A stretch of 64,000 nucleotides of DNA from Trifolium pratense (taxonomy: Eukaryota; Streptophyta; Magnoliopsida; Fabales; Fabaceae), in contig NC_060064.1 in NCBI RefSeq assembly GCF_020283565.1, forward strand, positions 8,174,266 to 8,238,265, given 5' to 3'. Below the pieces are notes generated by a model, which saw nothing but the letters and a program-made list of their open reading frames with translations, made no database searches and had not been told where the DNA came from. The stretch's first letter is position 1, and each line of letters starts with the position of its first letter. The translations under genes were made by a program, and so were the position numbers. Positions 22,343 through 33,127 of this stretch are shown here, one piece after another.

Positions 22343-23393
22343 TTTTCAGATCCAATAGGGACAATACAACTCGCCAGTCTCATGAATTGCATACCTTCCT
22401 CTTACTTAACATGACCCACCATCATCATGGTAATGCTGAATACCCTGGCTCCATTTACCCCAACAACATGACTTGTTTCAGCCACTTAGTGTCTCTTTGC
22501 TATTGCAAATTGTCCCAGCCAGACTTTTTTAACCCTTGAGGGTATTCCACTGCATTACTATTGGAATATTTTAACATAAAAGACCCCTAAAATTTAAACT
22601 ACTTAGTTAGCCCTATATTTGACTTGGTTCTCATTGTAAAAAAAAATTCTATCCAACAAAACTTGAGTCCAACTCGAATATCTTATCTTATCTCTCCACA
22701 ATTATCTTAGTTATTATTTTCTAGATTTGTCTAAAAGACAAAATATATATTAGAAAAGAAAAAGATGTATCAATGGTTGAGATTGATATAAAATTGAGAT
22801 TGTTTAGCTTTAAGGAAAGAAAGACATATCTCTATCCGTCTATCTTTTTCCTACATATTTATCTGGATTTGGATTCCACATAGTTACCGTGTAACACAAT
22901 AATTAATATGGACCGTCCAATTTAAAATAAACGGCCAATATACAAATTACCAAAATTTGTACCATATATAATCAGAATTGTTGAATCTCATATTTACAAC
23001 AACCGAGATTAAAAATTGTGTGTAATTGTGTTTTTTTTTTTTTACCACAAATAATCCCAATCCATATTTATCTTCATTTTTCACTTTCTTTGTCTCTTTG
23101 TGTGTAATAAACTAGCCTGTATTTTATCTGTAATAAAAAAGTGACGTGTAATTTATACTTTAATTTAATAATTATGACAGGTGACGTGTATTTAATTTTG
23201 GCGTCATGAAAGAAATAAACAACCAATAGAAGTTAAAATGTAAGCCACTGGATAATATATCGACGTGGTTACTGTAATAATAATAATAATCTTCTTTTTC
23301 AAACCTTGGATTCGTGTTTTCTTTCTTATATATACAACATTTTTGTGGCACAATCACTCACACACTCACAGATTCTAAGCTTCAAGTTCAACC
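22343..23393. other. intergenic and promoter region of S1FA copy 2
   Basis: AT-rich; no gene seen. TATATATACAAC at about 23328-23339 is a candidate TATA box about 60 bp upstream of the start codon. Confidence 0.4.
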
Positions 23394-24581
23394 ATGGCTG
23401 ATGACTTTGATTTTTCCGATAAAATTCCTCCTTCCTTCGATCGCGTGGTACTTTCTACTCTCTTCTCTTCTTATATATCATCATCTTTGCTTGCATGCCA
23501 CTCTGCAATTTTCTGTGTTGTTTTTAATCTTTCATAGTTTGAGTCATTCACGAAATTGCTCAATGTTTTACCTTCCTGATAATCATGCAAAATTCGTAGC
23601 GATTCTAATTCTAGGAATTCTCCGATCCTAATTATAAGAAAAGATTCACATACATTCAAAGTTTGTTGTATCTAGACTATAATATAGACCAAATACATCA
23701 AATTTTCAATGTATCTACAAATCGAATTTTTTCTTATAATTAGGACTAGAGGGAGTAAAATTCTGGCAAGAGGTTCAAATGTTACTGTATCCACAATGTT
23801 TGTGATTCATTCCCTTTTGCCTGCATCCACAATGTTATCTCAAAATAACAATACAAGTTTTGGGGAAGCTTCAATTTGTGTACTAGGGTATTTATAAGAT
23901 ATGATATACATTCATTAGAAACACACTCACTACACAAGTGATCTCTCACCTATTTCTTTTCTATTGAGATACCTCTCAGCTCTTTGCATATGACCCCTTT
24001 ATATAGTGAAAGGGTGAGACTTTTTAAAATGAAATGGTGAAAACTAATTGCTTCTTACTTTTCAAATGCATTTAGAAAATGCAGTCTCTTCTAGTCAGAG
24101 AGTAACATTTTTCTATGTCATGGAAAATTATTTCTTGGATATTTTAAATGTTTTTCTCACATTTTTTGAGCAATAGTTTTAACTTTTAAGAAGATTAAAA
24201 GAAGTTGCACCTTGTAGCCATTCCATAATTGCTCTGTAATTCATACCATTTGTATACATTGTTGGTTGGTTGTAAGTGGTGGTGAATTACATGTCTACTT
24301 TCCTGATAAAAAAATTTACAGTTTCTTTTCTGCTTATTGCTCTGAAGTGGCCTTATTAAAGTGTTTTTTATTTTATTTCTCAGAATGCATCTCAAGGGTT
24401 CAACCCAGGCTTAATAGTTCTCCTGGTTGTTGGTGGGTTGCTATTGACATTCCTCATTGGAAATTACGCGCTCTACATTTATGCACAGAAGACCATCCCT
24501 CCAAGAAAAAAGAAGCCAGTCTCGAAAAAGAAGATGAAAAAGGAGAGACTGAAGCAAGGCGTCTCCGCACCAGGAGAGTAG
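23394..24581 (+). CDS. S1FA: S1FA-family DNA-binding protein, copy 2 (83 aa)
   Basis: CDS join(23394..23447, 24384..24581), both junctions phase 0, intron 936 bp (GTG|GTACTT ... TCTCAG|AAT). Exon 1 encodes [18 protein letters not shown], the full family N-terminus. Exon 2 encodes [18 protein letters not shown], the hydrophobic core, [18 protein letters not shown] and the [15 protein letters not shown] end. It differs from copy 1 by a few residues and lacks one Gly after NA. The introns of the two copies share diverged blocks (for example TTTTGAGCAATAGTTTTA near the 3' end), so the pair arose by tandem genomic duplication and not by retroposition. A TATA-like TATATATACAAC lies near 23330. Confidence 0.95.
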
Positions 24582-24907
24582 AGCTGTTGTACTAAAATGT
24601 TCTATGTAATGTGAATTACCTTGTACTCTTAAAAGAATTCTCGTTCTGCGGTGTCTTTAGTTAATTTTCATGTTTCCATCTTGTGTGTTACTGAAGAGAG
24701 CTTAAAGTTAGTCAGTGTTTTAGCAATATATTTCGTGGTTTAAATAATCTTTTTGCTTCCTTTCTGATTATAATTGGCGTTATTTTTGGATGACGAACTA
24801 ACAAACAATGAGGGAAATATAAAGGATCAGAGAATATTTGAGGGAAACATTCCCCCATTACTTCCCCTTGAAGACTCATTTTTTATTCTCTCATAATTGG
24901 TGGAAGG

Positions 24908-25130
24908 ATTCTCTGCCACTGCCTCAAACACAGAAATCACATTCCTATATTATTATCTTATGAGAATGAGAATGATAATGATAATCAGTTCTTGTATTAA
25001 CTATTTGTGGTCCTTGGAAATTAGGGAAGTTGTGAGACACTTAATAGGTCATGTGGGTGCTGCGGAAGCTTTTTGGAAGATGAGGTGCAGCGCGAACAGT
25101 GTAAATCGGCATTTGACCTTGCAACTGACA
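24908..25130 (+). pseudogene. inverted, truncated copy of PLAC8 exon 3 plus intron end
   Basis: This segment matches the reverse complement of about 26900-27085. It includes the end of intron 2 (from CTCTGCCACTGCCTCAAACA), a splice acceptor (AAATTAG) and the start of exon 3: GSCETLNRSCGCCGSFLEDE, then VQREQC. After DLAT the reading departs from the family and stops. It is a partial gene copy in the opposite orientation, about 1.8 kb from the real exon. Some residues (QREQC) look closer to the usual family sequence than those of the intact gene (KREQN). Confidence 0.85.
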
Positions 25131-26732
25131 AACAGAACTTCTCTTGAATCCTCATTCCTCATTCCTCATTACATTGTACCCACTACTCCAATTTATTCGT
25201 CTTCGAGGAGAATTTTCTGACCAATAGTTTACGATATATTTTGACATTTAACATTTTTTATTTTTACTTTTGATCCTTTAATTATTTGTTGTTTCATTTT
25301 GATCCCCTAACTTTACTATGTCGGCCAAATAAATCCCTTTCCCTTAAATTTTATCAAAATATGTTAATCTTCATCACTTTCATTACCAAATCCAGAATTT
25401 CATCAACTCATTCATCACCCCCTTTCATTCCATTCCCTTTCTTCAATTTCTCTTATTTGCATGTTCCTTAAAATTGGTTCCACAACATAAAAACCTCTAA
25501 ACCACCTTGCTTCTTATTTGAAAACTCACTCTTGGTGCAAATGGCGAGTCTCATAGTAACGTTGGTAGCAATGGACGTCAAATGATTAAATAAGTATAAT
25601 GATAAATAAAAAAAAAAGGTATTAAAATACTAGCTAAAAGAAATGAGTTTACATTGTAACAAAAAATTTCTCACTAAAATATTCGTTTATGCTTATGCAA
25701 GCCACAAAGTTCTATATTTGAAGACATTGAAATACATGAACATGTTTACTAAATCTCAAGGCATGTACATGTTTACTCTTCAATAGAAAACCATTGCTTT
25801 TCTCCCAAATTGTTGTTGTGTTGAGAGGTTTTGTTTGATTGAAAAAGATTTGATATTTATTAGTTTTGAATTAGGAACAATATTGGTGCCCTATTTAACA
25901 TTTTCCATTTTTTTTGGTCAAGAAATTAGGAACAATATATAGGGAGTGAAATTGAAGAAACGGAATGGTGTGGGTTGCAAAGAAATTGATGAAGGGGGTT
26001 CGGTGATGAATTGATGGGTTTATTGCATTTTTTTTTCTTCTTCTGGGTTTTGTGATGAAGTTAAGGGACAAAAAAAATCAATTTAGCCTTAAACCTTGTG
26101 CACACTTATAGTGAGTCTACTACACCCAAAAAAATATCACTTTTATATTGCATCTCATTCTGTCAAATTTTTAATATGCTCAACATCAAACACAACAAAT
26201 TTATAGTTTATATTATAAATACATACCAATGACAAATTTAAATGCTATATTCTATCCTATGTTACACTTAGGTTTTTTTTACTTAAAAAAATGTCTCAAA
26301 TGAAAAATGTTTTATATGGATACAGTGTTATTGTTCTATTATCATTTTTTAGATACCAATTCCACTGGTATATTTAAGTAGTTGGCTTCCGGCCTGAAGA
26401 ATCAATTGTTCACATTATACTCCTTTAAATATTTATTCAGAAAAAACTAAGAAAAAGTACATAACCATACAGGAACCAGGCCTTTCATAATAAATTTTGA
26501 TTCATTCAGTTCATAGAACCAAATAATTATGCATAGACCAGAATAAACAAATGTATATATATAATACAGAACAGTAGTAGGAAAACAAACTGAAAATATA
26601 ATGTTTTATGTTCTTATTTATACCAAATTCAAATAACAATGATGCTCTTTAACTGTTCAACAGCATCAAATTGTATAGAGGCCACAGTAACATACACGAT
26701 AATATCACTTCCAAGATGGGAAAGGATATTTT
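25131..26732. other. intergenic, with a probable long-TIR DNA element
   Basis: About 25350-25470 and 25920-26060 are imperfect inverted repeats (TCATCAACTCATTCATCACC against the complement of GGTGATGAATTGATGGG), suggesting a MULE-like element of about 0.85 kb between about 25230 and 26100. Within it a 15-bp direct repeat AATTAGGAACAATAT (25869-25883 and 25924-25938) brackets a 40-bp insert with an internal T-run. No gene seen. 26500-26732 is the likely 3' UTR side of the PLAC8 gene. Confidence 0.35.
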
Positions 26733-29700
26733 TCAAGCCCCACGACCCATGCTCTGCTCTCCTGGGGGAATCATAACCAATACTGGTTGCACATTGAAGC
26801 CAGGGTGGGGCACTCTGCGACGGAGCTCACGTCCTTCTTGACAGAGAGCACAGAGATGACAAAATACGTGAGTTGCAAGGTCACATACCAACTCGTTCTG
26901 TTCACGCTTCACCTCATCTTCCAAAAAGCTTCCGCAGCACCCACATGACCTATTCAGTGCCTCGCAACTTCCCTGATTTCCAAGGACTACAAATAGTTAA
27001 TACAAGAATGGACTATCATTATCATTCTCATAAGATAATAATATAGGAATGTGATTTCTGTGTTTGAGGCAGTGGCAGAGAAGAGAGTGAGAGAGGAGGG
27101 AGCAGGCGGAGGAAGAGGTTGGAACAGAAAGGCAAATCTCACTTGTACTAATCTGGGATTTAAGTAAATAGCCTTTTCATCTATGAAGCAAGGAAATATA
27201 AATATAAAGCACTTGGGGACACACTATAAATAATTTTAAGCAAATGCAAAATTGATGCTGAATACACTTGAATTTAACCTAACAAAACTTCAAGCATGCT
27301 GAGTGCTGACTGACCAATCAACTCCCTACAAAATCTAGATAAAAATATCCCAATGATATGACTATTTCATGGTAAAGATACAGACAAAATTATCTTCATT
27401 AAGAAGACTACAGATTAAGATTACTCTCAATACATAATACATAATACAAACTAAAACAACTCTCTACAAGAACACAAACTAAATCAACTCAGTAAAGGCT
27501 CCCTACTTGACATATCCATTGTATTAAAACTACTCGGACAACCTTTACAACATACTTCTGGACAAATTACCACATGGAAAAATTCTCGAGTCCAAAATCA
27601 TTTTGCAAACAGCAATGCACGTTAAAATAATTGAATTTTGATATTTTAAAAAGATAGAGAACAAAAAAGATGGGGAATTCAAATGTTTCAGCTTAACAGA
27701 GTAGAAGACCTAATTTTCATGTTGCATAGTATCTAGTCGTGGTGTACGTGCCTGCTGTTAGTGTCAATGCTTTATTGTAAATAAAATATGACGAGGTTTA
27801 AAGTGCACAGGTTGATCAATTTAAATGAAGTCAAGAAAACAACAACATTATTGGGGATAGGCATGTCATATTATCACATTTAAAACATTTTTCGGCTTGG
27901 GCGCTCTTTGTCACAAAAAAAACACATTTTGATGGGAACTGGACCAGATCAAACACCAAAAGTACATGCACTGTAATATTTCCATATAACAATGGATATC
28001 AGTGTGGTAGCAGCAGCTATATAGATGGATTGCAATGAATTAGAAGACTGAACTGAAGGGGGGAAAATGTACAGTAGCATTCTAAAGGCTTTGACCTCTC
28101 TTGTCTACTCCTAAGTCACCGCTTACATAACTGCCATCTATACTCTTATCTCATTTTGTGTCTCCTTGTATCTTACAATTTACAACAGAACTTCCCCCAG
28201 TTTTTAAGGTTTTTTATGACAGTTAGTTGTTGACAGTGATGGAAATACCTTGCCCACGCAGTAGAAGTGTTCAAAAAACCATTTATAAAATAAACAACCT
28301 TCTCGTCACAGTTTACGAACCGAACCTAAACTTTATTTTTTAATACAATTTGGTGAACATTAAAAATACAAACTACAATGCTTCCGATCTCTCTTGTGCT
28401 CTCAAGTCTCAGTTTCTAACCTCACATCAACCGTAAATTGCAAATCCCAAACTCAAAAATCATCTTCCCCTCTTTCATGAATCATAGATTCCCAAATCTT
28501 TCATTCCTGGTTGCATTTTTCCTATTATATTTACTAGGCTTCTCAATCCCATCAAGCACAAGAAGTGTCTTTCCTTGTCTTTATTAAAGAAAAGTGCCCT
28601 TTCAGCATTGGCCATTTTCCAGCTTCAGTGTTCCATTTTTATTAACTATTCACGTATTTGAAAAGTATTGTGCCTTTGTAATATTTTGTAGTTGTTATTC
28701 TCGATAGTGGTTTAATATGTTCACAAATTAGGAACTAGAGAACCAGTTTTGAAAAGTAGAACTATACTGCTGAGAACCAATTTGAAAAACAGACTGTTCA
28801 GTAAAATAGTTAAGGATCACATTCAGAAAAAAAATTCGAAAATTAGTACAGTTCATAGGATTTCAAACTGGTGTTCCGAACCAAACAACTGGTTTGATTC
28901 GGTTCATGATGTAACAAAACTAGTAGTGTTCATTCAGGGATTTTGATCACCGACAATTCTTATTTGAACCAAACTTTGACTACCACTACCACTCAGGGCT
29001 TCTGATCACCTACAATTCTGCCTTAGATAAATTTCTCATTCAGTTGTTTTTTATGTGGTTTGGGAGAGACTAGGCTCTCTAATTCCTAGAGGATGGTTTA
29101 AATTCCCAGCAGTCATTTGTATAATTCTGATAGTTACCTGTCTTGTTTGTAACTACTCTAGTGAAATTTATTCCCAGTGTTGATATTGTGTTTCAATGTT
29201 TGGTCAATAAACAGTTTCATTGGTATATTTATACTAATTTCTATGAGAGGGTTTCATGACATATCAACACTACATACATAGTAAGAGGCAAAGAAAAAAA
29301 AAAGCAACTAACCTCTAAATTGAACCTGCGACGAATTGCAGTACGGCTGGTATATGAAAACCAAGGTGCAAGAGCATTCCAACCACAGCAGGAATTCCCA
29401 ATTACATAGAGACCAGAATAATGCAAACAATGATTGGCAAATGTCCCCGGATTAGATTCGGGATTAGATCCAAGTCTTTCAACATTGGTCCCATACAGCA
29501 CACAAGGAGCCACACTCCCAAGAAGACCTAGCAAGTATCAATTTCAACATGTCAAGTAGAGCTAGATGTTCGATATCCACAAGCCCTATTGTTTCTTGAC
29601 AACAATATACAAAAAAAAAAAATGCTATTTTGATATAATAAACACAATTAAATCGCTTGATCTAGGGTTAGGGAATATAATTCCACACATAACAAACGTA

Positions 29701-30198
29701 CAAAATCCAGATTCAATTTAAGAAAAGATTCACAGAAATACATAATATTTTGAATAATTCTACTAACAAAGGGATGTATTCTTGTATATGAAAAATTGAA
29801 CCCTAAAATTCCAATCAAAACCCCCCAATTTCAAGACAGAACAAAATTGCCTCAAAGAATTATCAAATTGATTAATAAAATGTGAATAAAAAATGAAAGA
29901 TCCGTAAAAGAGAATGAGACTTACAAACTTCAAGATCGCTGCTACAGAAATGATCGCTTTGACCAAGACAAGCGCAGACGCTAGAACTCCATTGAGAACG
30001 AGGAATGGGCTGGCCCATGACGCTTCCATGGCCCATAGGAAGCCCATCGGCGGTCCATCCATGAAAAGGAGGCTGCTGCGTCTGTTGTTGTTGTTCAGCT
30101 TTAGGTGGTTGTTGTTGTTCAGCTTTAGGTGGTTGTTGTTGTTGATGAAGAAGAGGACTTGACTCTTCCTCGTGATTGAGCTTCTTGTTTTCAGCCAT
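26733..30198 (-). CDS. PLAC8-family cysteine-rich protein (three exons, about 242 aa)
   Basis: CDS complement(join(26733..26972, 29313..29527, 29925..30198)). Exon 1 encodes a Gln/Pro-rich head (MAENKKLNHEEESSPLL, with PPKAEQQQ duplicated), then GQPIPRSQWSSSVCACLGQ and FCSSDLEV. Exon 2 gives CLLGSVAPCVLYGTNVERLG, then YVIGNSCCGWNALAPWFSY and RRRFNLE. Exon 3 gives GSCEALNRSCGCCGSFLEDE, then HVFCHLCALCQEGRELRRRV and PHPGFNVQPVLVMIPPGEQ. Splices are GTTT|GTAAGT, CTAG|GTC, GAG|GTTAGT and ATCAG|GGA; phases agree. These blocks are characteristic of plant PLAC8 proteins, a mostly membrane-associated family that includes cell-number regulators and cadmium-resistance proteins; the role of this branch is not known to me. 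An in-frame ATG 36 bp upstream is possible. Intron 2 is 2340 bp. Confidence 0.92.
27893..27924 (+). mobile_element. LINE 3'-end remnant in PLAC8 intron 2
   Basis: CGGCTTGGGCGCTCTTTGTC followed by ACAAAAAAAA resembles the 33-bp insert at 56001-56033 (GGGCTTTAAGCCCTCTTTG then poly(A)), so both look like the last bases of one L1-type family. Only a short ACATTTT flank is duplicated, so the target duplication is weak here. Confidence 0.4.
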
Positions 30199-30562
30199 TG
30201 TTGATGATGGATTGATTGGTTCAAAGAAACTCAATATATAATATGGAGGAGAAGATGAATCGATGAGGAAGAGAGAAATTACGGAGAAAAGAGTTTTTTT
30301 CTTTTTTTATCTGAAAATGAAATGTTTTAACTTTTAATTGATTAATCGGTGAATGTTAACTTGTGTCATTATGATAAGAATATAAATGTGGAAAAAATTT
30401 ATTGAACTTGTGGTGTATTCAATTCTCTAAACATTAAATTTTTTCTATTATTAAATACTATATTTCTATTTTTAGGTAGCTTAACATGTGTCTTTAGAGC
30501 ACAAGTTAACATAACCCATCAATTAATTATGAGTAGTTAACATAACCCATCAAGTTAACATA
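30199..30562. other. promoter side of the PLAC8 gene, AT-rich
   Basis: No other gene is seen. The sequence lies upstream of the PLAC8 start codon and next to a Stowaway-like element. Confidence 0.35.
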
Positions 30563-30563
30563 A

Positions 30564-30856
30564 CTCCCTCCGGTCCTTTTTATAAGGAACACTTTAGGAA
30601 AAAAATTTGTCTTTTTTATAAGAAACTTTGACCAATTTTTAAATGTTTTAAATGTTCAATTTCACTTATGTCATTATTTATTATGAGAGAGAATTTAAAA
30701 ATAAGTAAGTTAGTTGAATAAAGAGGAATTAAATAAGGTTATACATGGAATAAATTTTAATTTGTAAGAGTATTAAATGAAAATAACTATGTTAAATGTG
30801 TTTCCTTGGTCTGTGTAATTTTTTCAAAGTGTTCTTATAAAAATGACCGGAGGGAG
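30564..30856. mobile_element. Stowaway-like MITE (about 293 bp)
   Basis: It begins CTCCCTCCGGTCCTTTTTAT and ends with the complement ATAAAAATGACCGGAGGGAG, followed by TA. CTCCCTCCG termini with TA target sites are the signature of Stowaway (Tc1/mariner-type) MITEs. It lies upstream of the PLAC8 gene. Confidence 0.85.
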
Positions 30857-31228
30857 TATTACGCAGTATTTAATTACGGAGTATCTTTAGATATTTGGGG
30901 TTTTTCAAACGGGTAGCCCATACAAACTTACAACATTCAAGTTAATAGCATAAAATGACATACTCATGCCTATAAATAATGTAATAAAATCAAAATAATT
31001 GGAATATTTATATCTCTGGATTTACATCGTTGACGAACTTAATAACCGTGTGAATCAATAGTTGATCGATGTTTGATCTTCCAATTCAATCAAACGAACA
31101 GCATAACAAGACGGAGAAGCAAACACCACACAAAGACGGGACGACGAAATCACAAAAACACACACAAAAGAAATTTTAATCTATGTGAAATAATGAAATC
31201 CACTTATTTATATTAAGAGTTTAATTGT
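30857..31228. other. intergenic, nothing recognised
   Basis: AT-rich, with no supported feature. Confidence 0.4.
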
Positions 31229-31397
31229 TGTGTATTGTCAGTGTAAATATTTTTTACACATACATCCAATGATGTGTTGCCACATCATTTAATGAATTTG
31301 ACACCTCATGTATTTTTAAATACCATACATGCATGATGTGTCAGTATATTATTGAACGCGTGTGTAAAATAATTTTACACTGACGATATACATAAAT
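31229..31397. mobile_element. palindromic MITE with GTGTAAAAT termini
   Basis: TTGTGTATTGTCAGTGTAAA at the left pairs with TTTTACACTGACGATATACA at the right. Two relatives occur at 31933-32099 and 51246-51409. Non-coding. Confidence 0.6.
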
Positions 31398-31864
31398 TAA
31401 CCGGTAAAATTTGAAAAATTTGAAAAAAATATAATTCACTATTTAAAATTTTCAATTGAATTAGTGAACCTTATAAAAGTTTCATCATTTTGTCCTCCTC
31501 GTTATTCTCTAGCCCCCTCATAAAAATATTTTGAATTAAATATCATTCACAAATTAAAATGTGAACTCTTCTCTCATCCCGTGAAATATTTTGATCTAAA
31601 CATTGTATGATTGAGTGAGTGAGTCGGTCGGAAAAAAAATGTTTCAATTTGTAGAATTTAAGGATGCATGTGATTGATTCATGTTATGTCACAATAGTTT
31701 TGGTAGCCAATCAAAGTTTTTACAACAAGTTCTCTATGATTAAACTAACAAACCTTATAAGAACAAAACAAATTTTGGTAAAACGCGAGTCCACAACTTA
31801 ACTAACGAGTAAAGTATTTTGAAATTTTCGCAGGTGCGTGAATTTCAAATTATAATTAATGTAA

Positions 31865-31878
31865 TTTTTTTTTTGGAG
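31865..31878 (-). mobile_element. minimal retroposition footprint (T10 + GGAG)
   Basis: A 14-bp insert of ten T plus GGAG lies between two perfect copies of TAATTAATGTAA (31853-31864 and 31879-31890). Confidence 0.6.
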
Positions 31879-31932
31879 TAATTAATGTAACTCTTATTTT
31901 CATATAGTTGTGGTGATTACATTGATTTATGG

Positions 31933-32099
31933 ATTTAATTGATATGCATCAGTCTAAAATAATTTTACACTATTAACCAATATCAACTATGTTTTCCGCC
32001 ACATCACCCCACTTTCTTGACATAACATGGCAAAATTATAATTATTTATTGGACAATTGTGTAAAACTATTTTACACCGTCAGTGCGTATCAATTAAAC
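31933..32099. mobile_element. MITE, same family as 31229-31397 and 51246-51409
   Basis: TTTAATTGATATGCATCAGT at the left pairs with the right end CAGTGCGTATCAATTAAA. GTGTAAAACTATTTTACACC is near the right end. The interior shares GACATRACATGGCAAAAT with the copy at 51246. Confidence 0.7.
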
Positions 32100-32304
32100 T
32101 CTTAATTTATTAAGTATATGATATTGCTAATGTTCTTGTAAGAAATGTGAACTTATTGCCATGTTTTTTATAAGTCGTGCACGTATACTTACATATTTAA
32201 GTGTTTGTTCAATTAGGTGAGGTTGAATTGTCATATTGTCAAAATTTGAATTTCTAGTTGTTTATAAGTTCAATTAATTAAAATAGATGATATTGAATGG
32301 TATG

Positions 32305-32761
32305 TGTTCTGGACTAGACTAATGCTAGTCCACCTAGACCTTCACCAAGTCCACATGGCTTGCCCAATCACCTCCATGTCAGCATGGCACAACCTCTCCA
32401 CCAAGATAGGGTAAAATTACTACCCTACCCACTATCTAAGGGTGATATCTTGGCAGTCCCTCTTAATGGGCCTTGGCTAGTCCAGCCCACTAAGAGGACC
32501 TTTGGCCCAGAGCTGGGGGCTATAAATACTCTCCCTCTTGGGAGAGCAAGGTAGAACACTATTCATTATCACAATTACTCTCTCTCTCTCTAACTTCTCT
32601 CTAGTATCTCTTTTGCTCTCTATTCCTTGTCTGACTTTGGCATCGGAGCACCTGCAGGTACAACCCCCCCTCCGTGGATCATCTGCTCGGATTTCTGCCT
32701 ACCACCTGCTCAACGGACTTCCAGCTGGCCTTCTACCTGTTCTGATCAACAGTTAAGATCA
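32305..32761 (+). mobile_element. solo LTR (457 bp) with 5-bp target duplication GTATG
   Basis: A locally GC-rich block starts TGTTCTGGACTAGACTAATG and ends AGTTAAGATCA. It is flanked by GTATG on both sides (32300-32304 and 32762-32766). It has a TATA box (GGCTATAAATACTC) about halfway, a CT-rich leader and CCTGCAGGTACAACCCCCC downstream, as in an LTR with U3-R-U5 layout. No internal retrotransposon sequence adjoins, so it is a solo LTR left by recombination. A related LTR in the opposite orientation is at 36806-37237. Superfamily is not determinable from this alone. Confidence 0.85.
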
Positions 32762-33127
32762 GTATGATTAGTTCATGTGACTAATCAGTCACAATTAATT
32801 AATTTGACAACAAGCTTGTTTATGTGACTTCAAATTTTGGAAAAATGCAATTCACTATTTTAATTAATTGGACTGATATTGAATGGTATGATTAGTCCGT
32901 GTGATTCTGAATTCCTCAGTCACAACTAGTAGGATTGGTTGAGTTCTATCACATGAACTATACTTCTTCAATCACTAATTTTCAATTAGTTAGAGTAATC
33001 GTAACTTAAGAAACATAGTTCGTAGTATTGAAGAGAATCTTAAAGTCTCATTTAAGTAGAATACTATTATATATTTGCATCCATACACGAGCACGATATC
33101 ATAGATCACATGTAATTGTAAAGCTTT

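Noticed and set aside
24266..24595. A 109-codon frame over S1FA exon 2
   Set aside because: Wrong reading frame over the true exon; the S1FA frame is the one with family similarity.
29763..30224. Minus-strand 153-codon frame and plus-strand 82-codon frame over PLAC8 exon 1
   Set aside because: Shadows of exon 1, whose correct frame splices to exons 2 and 3.
32360..32756. Two open frames inside the GC-rich block
   Set aside because: They lie within a solo LTR with clear ends and target duplication.
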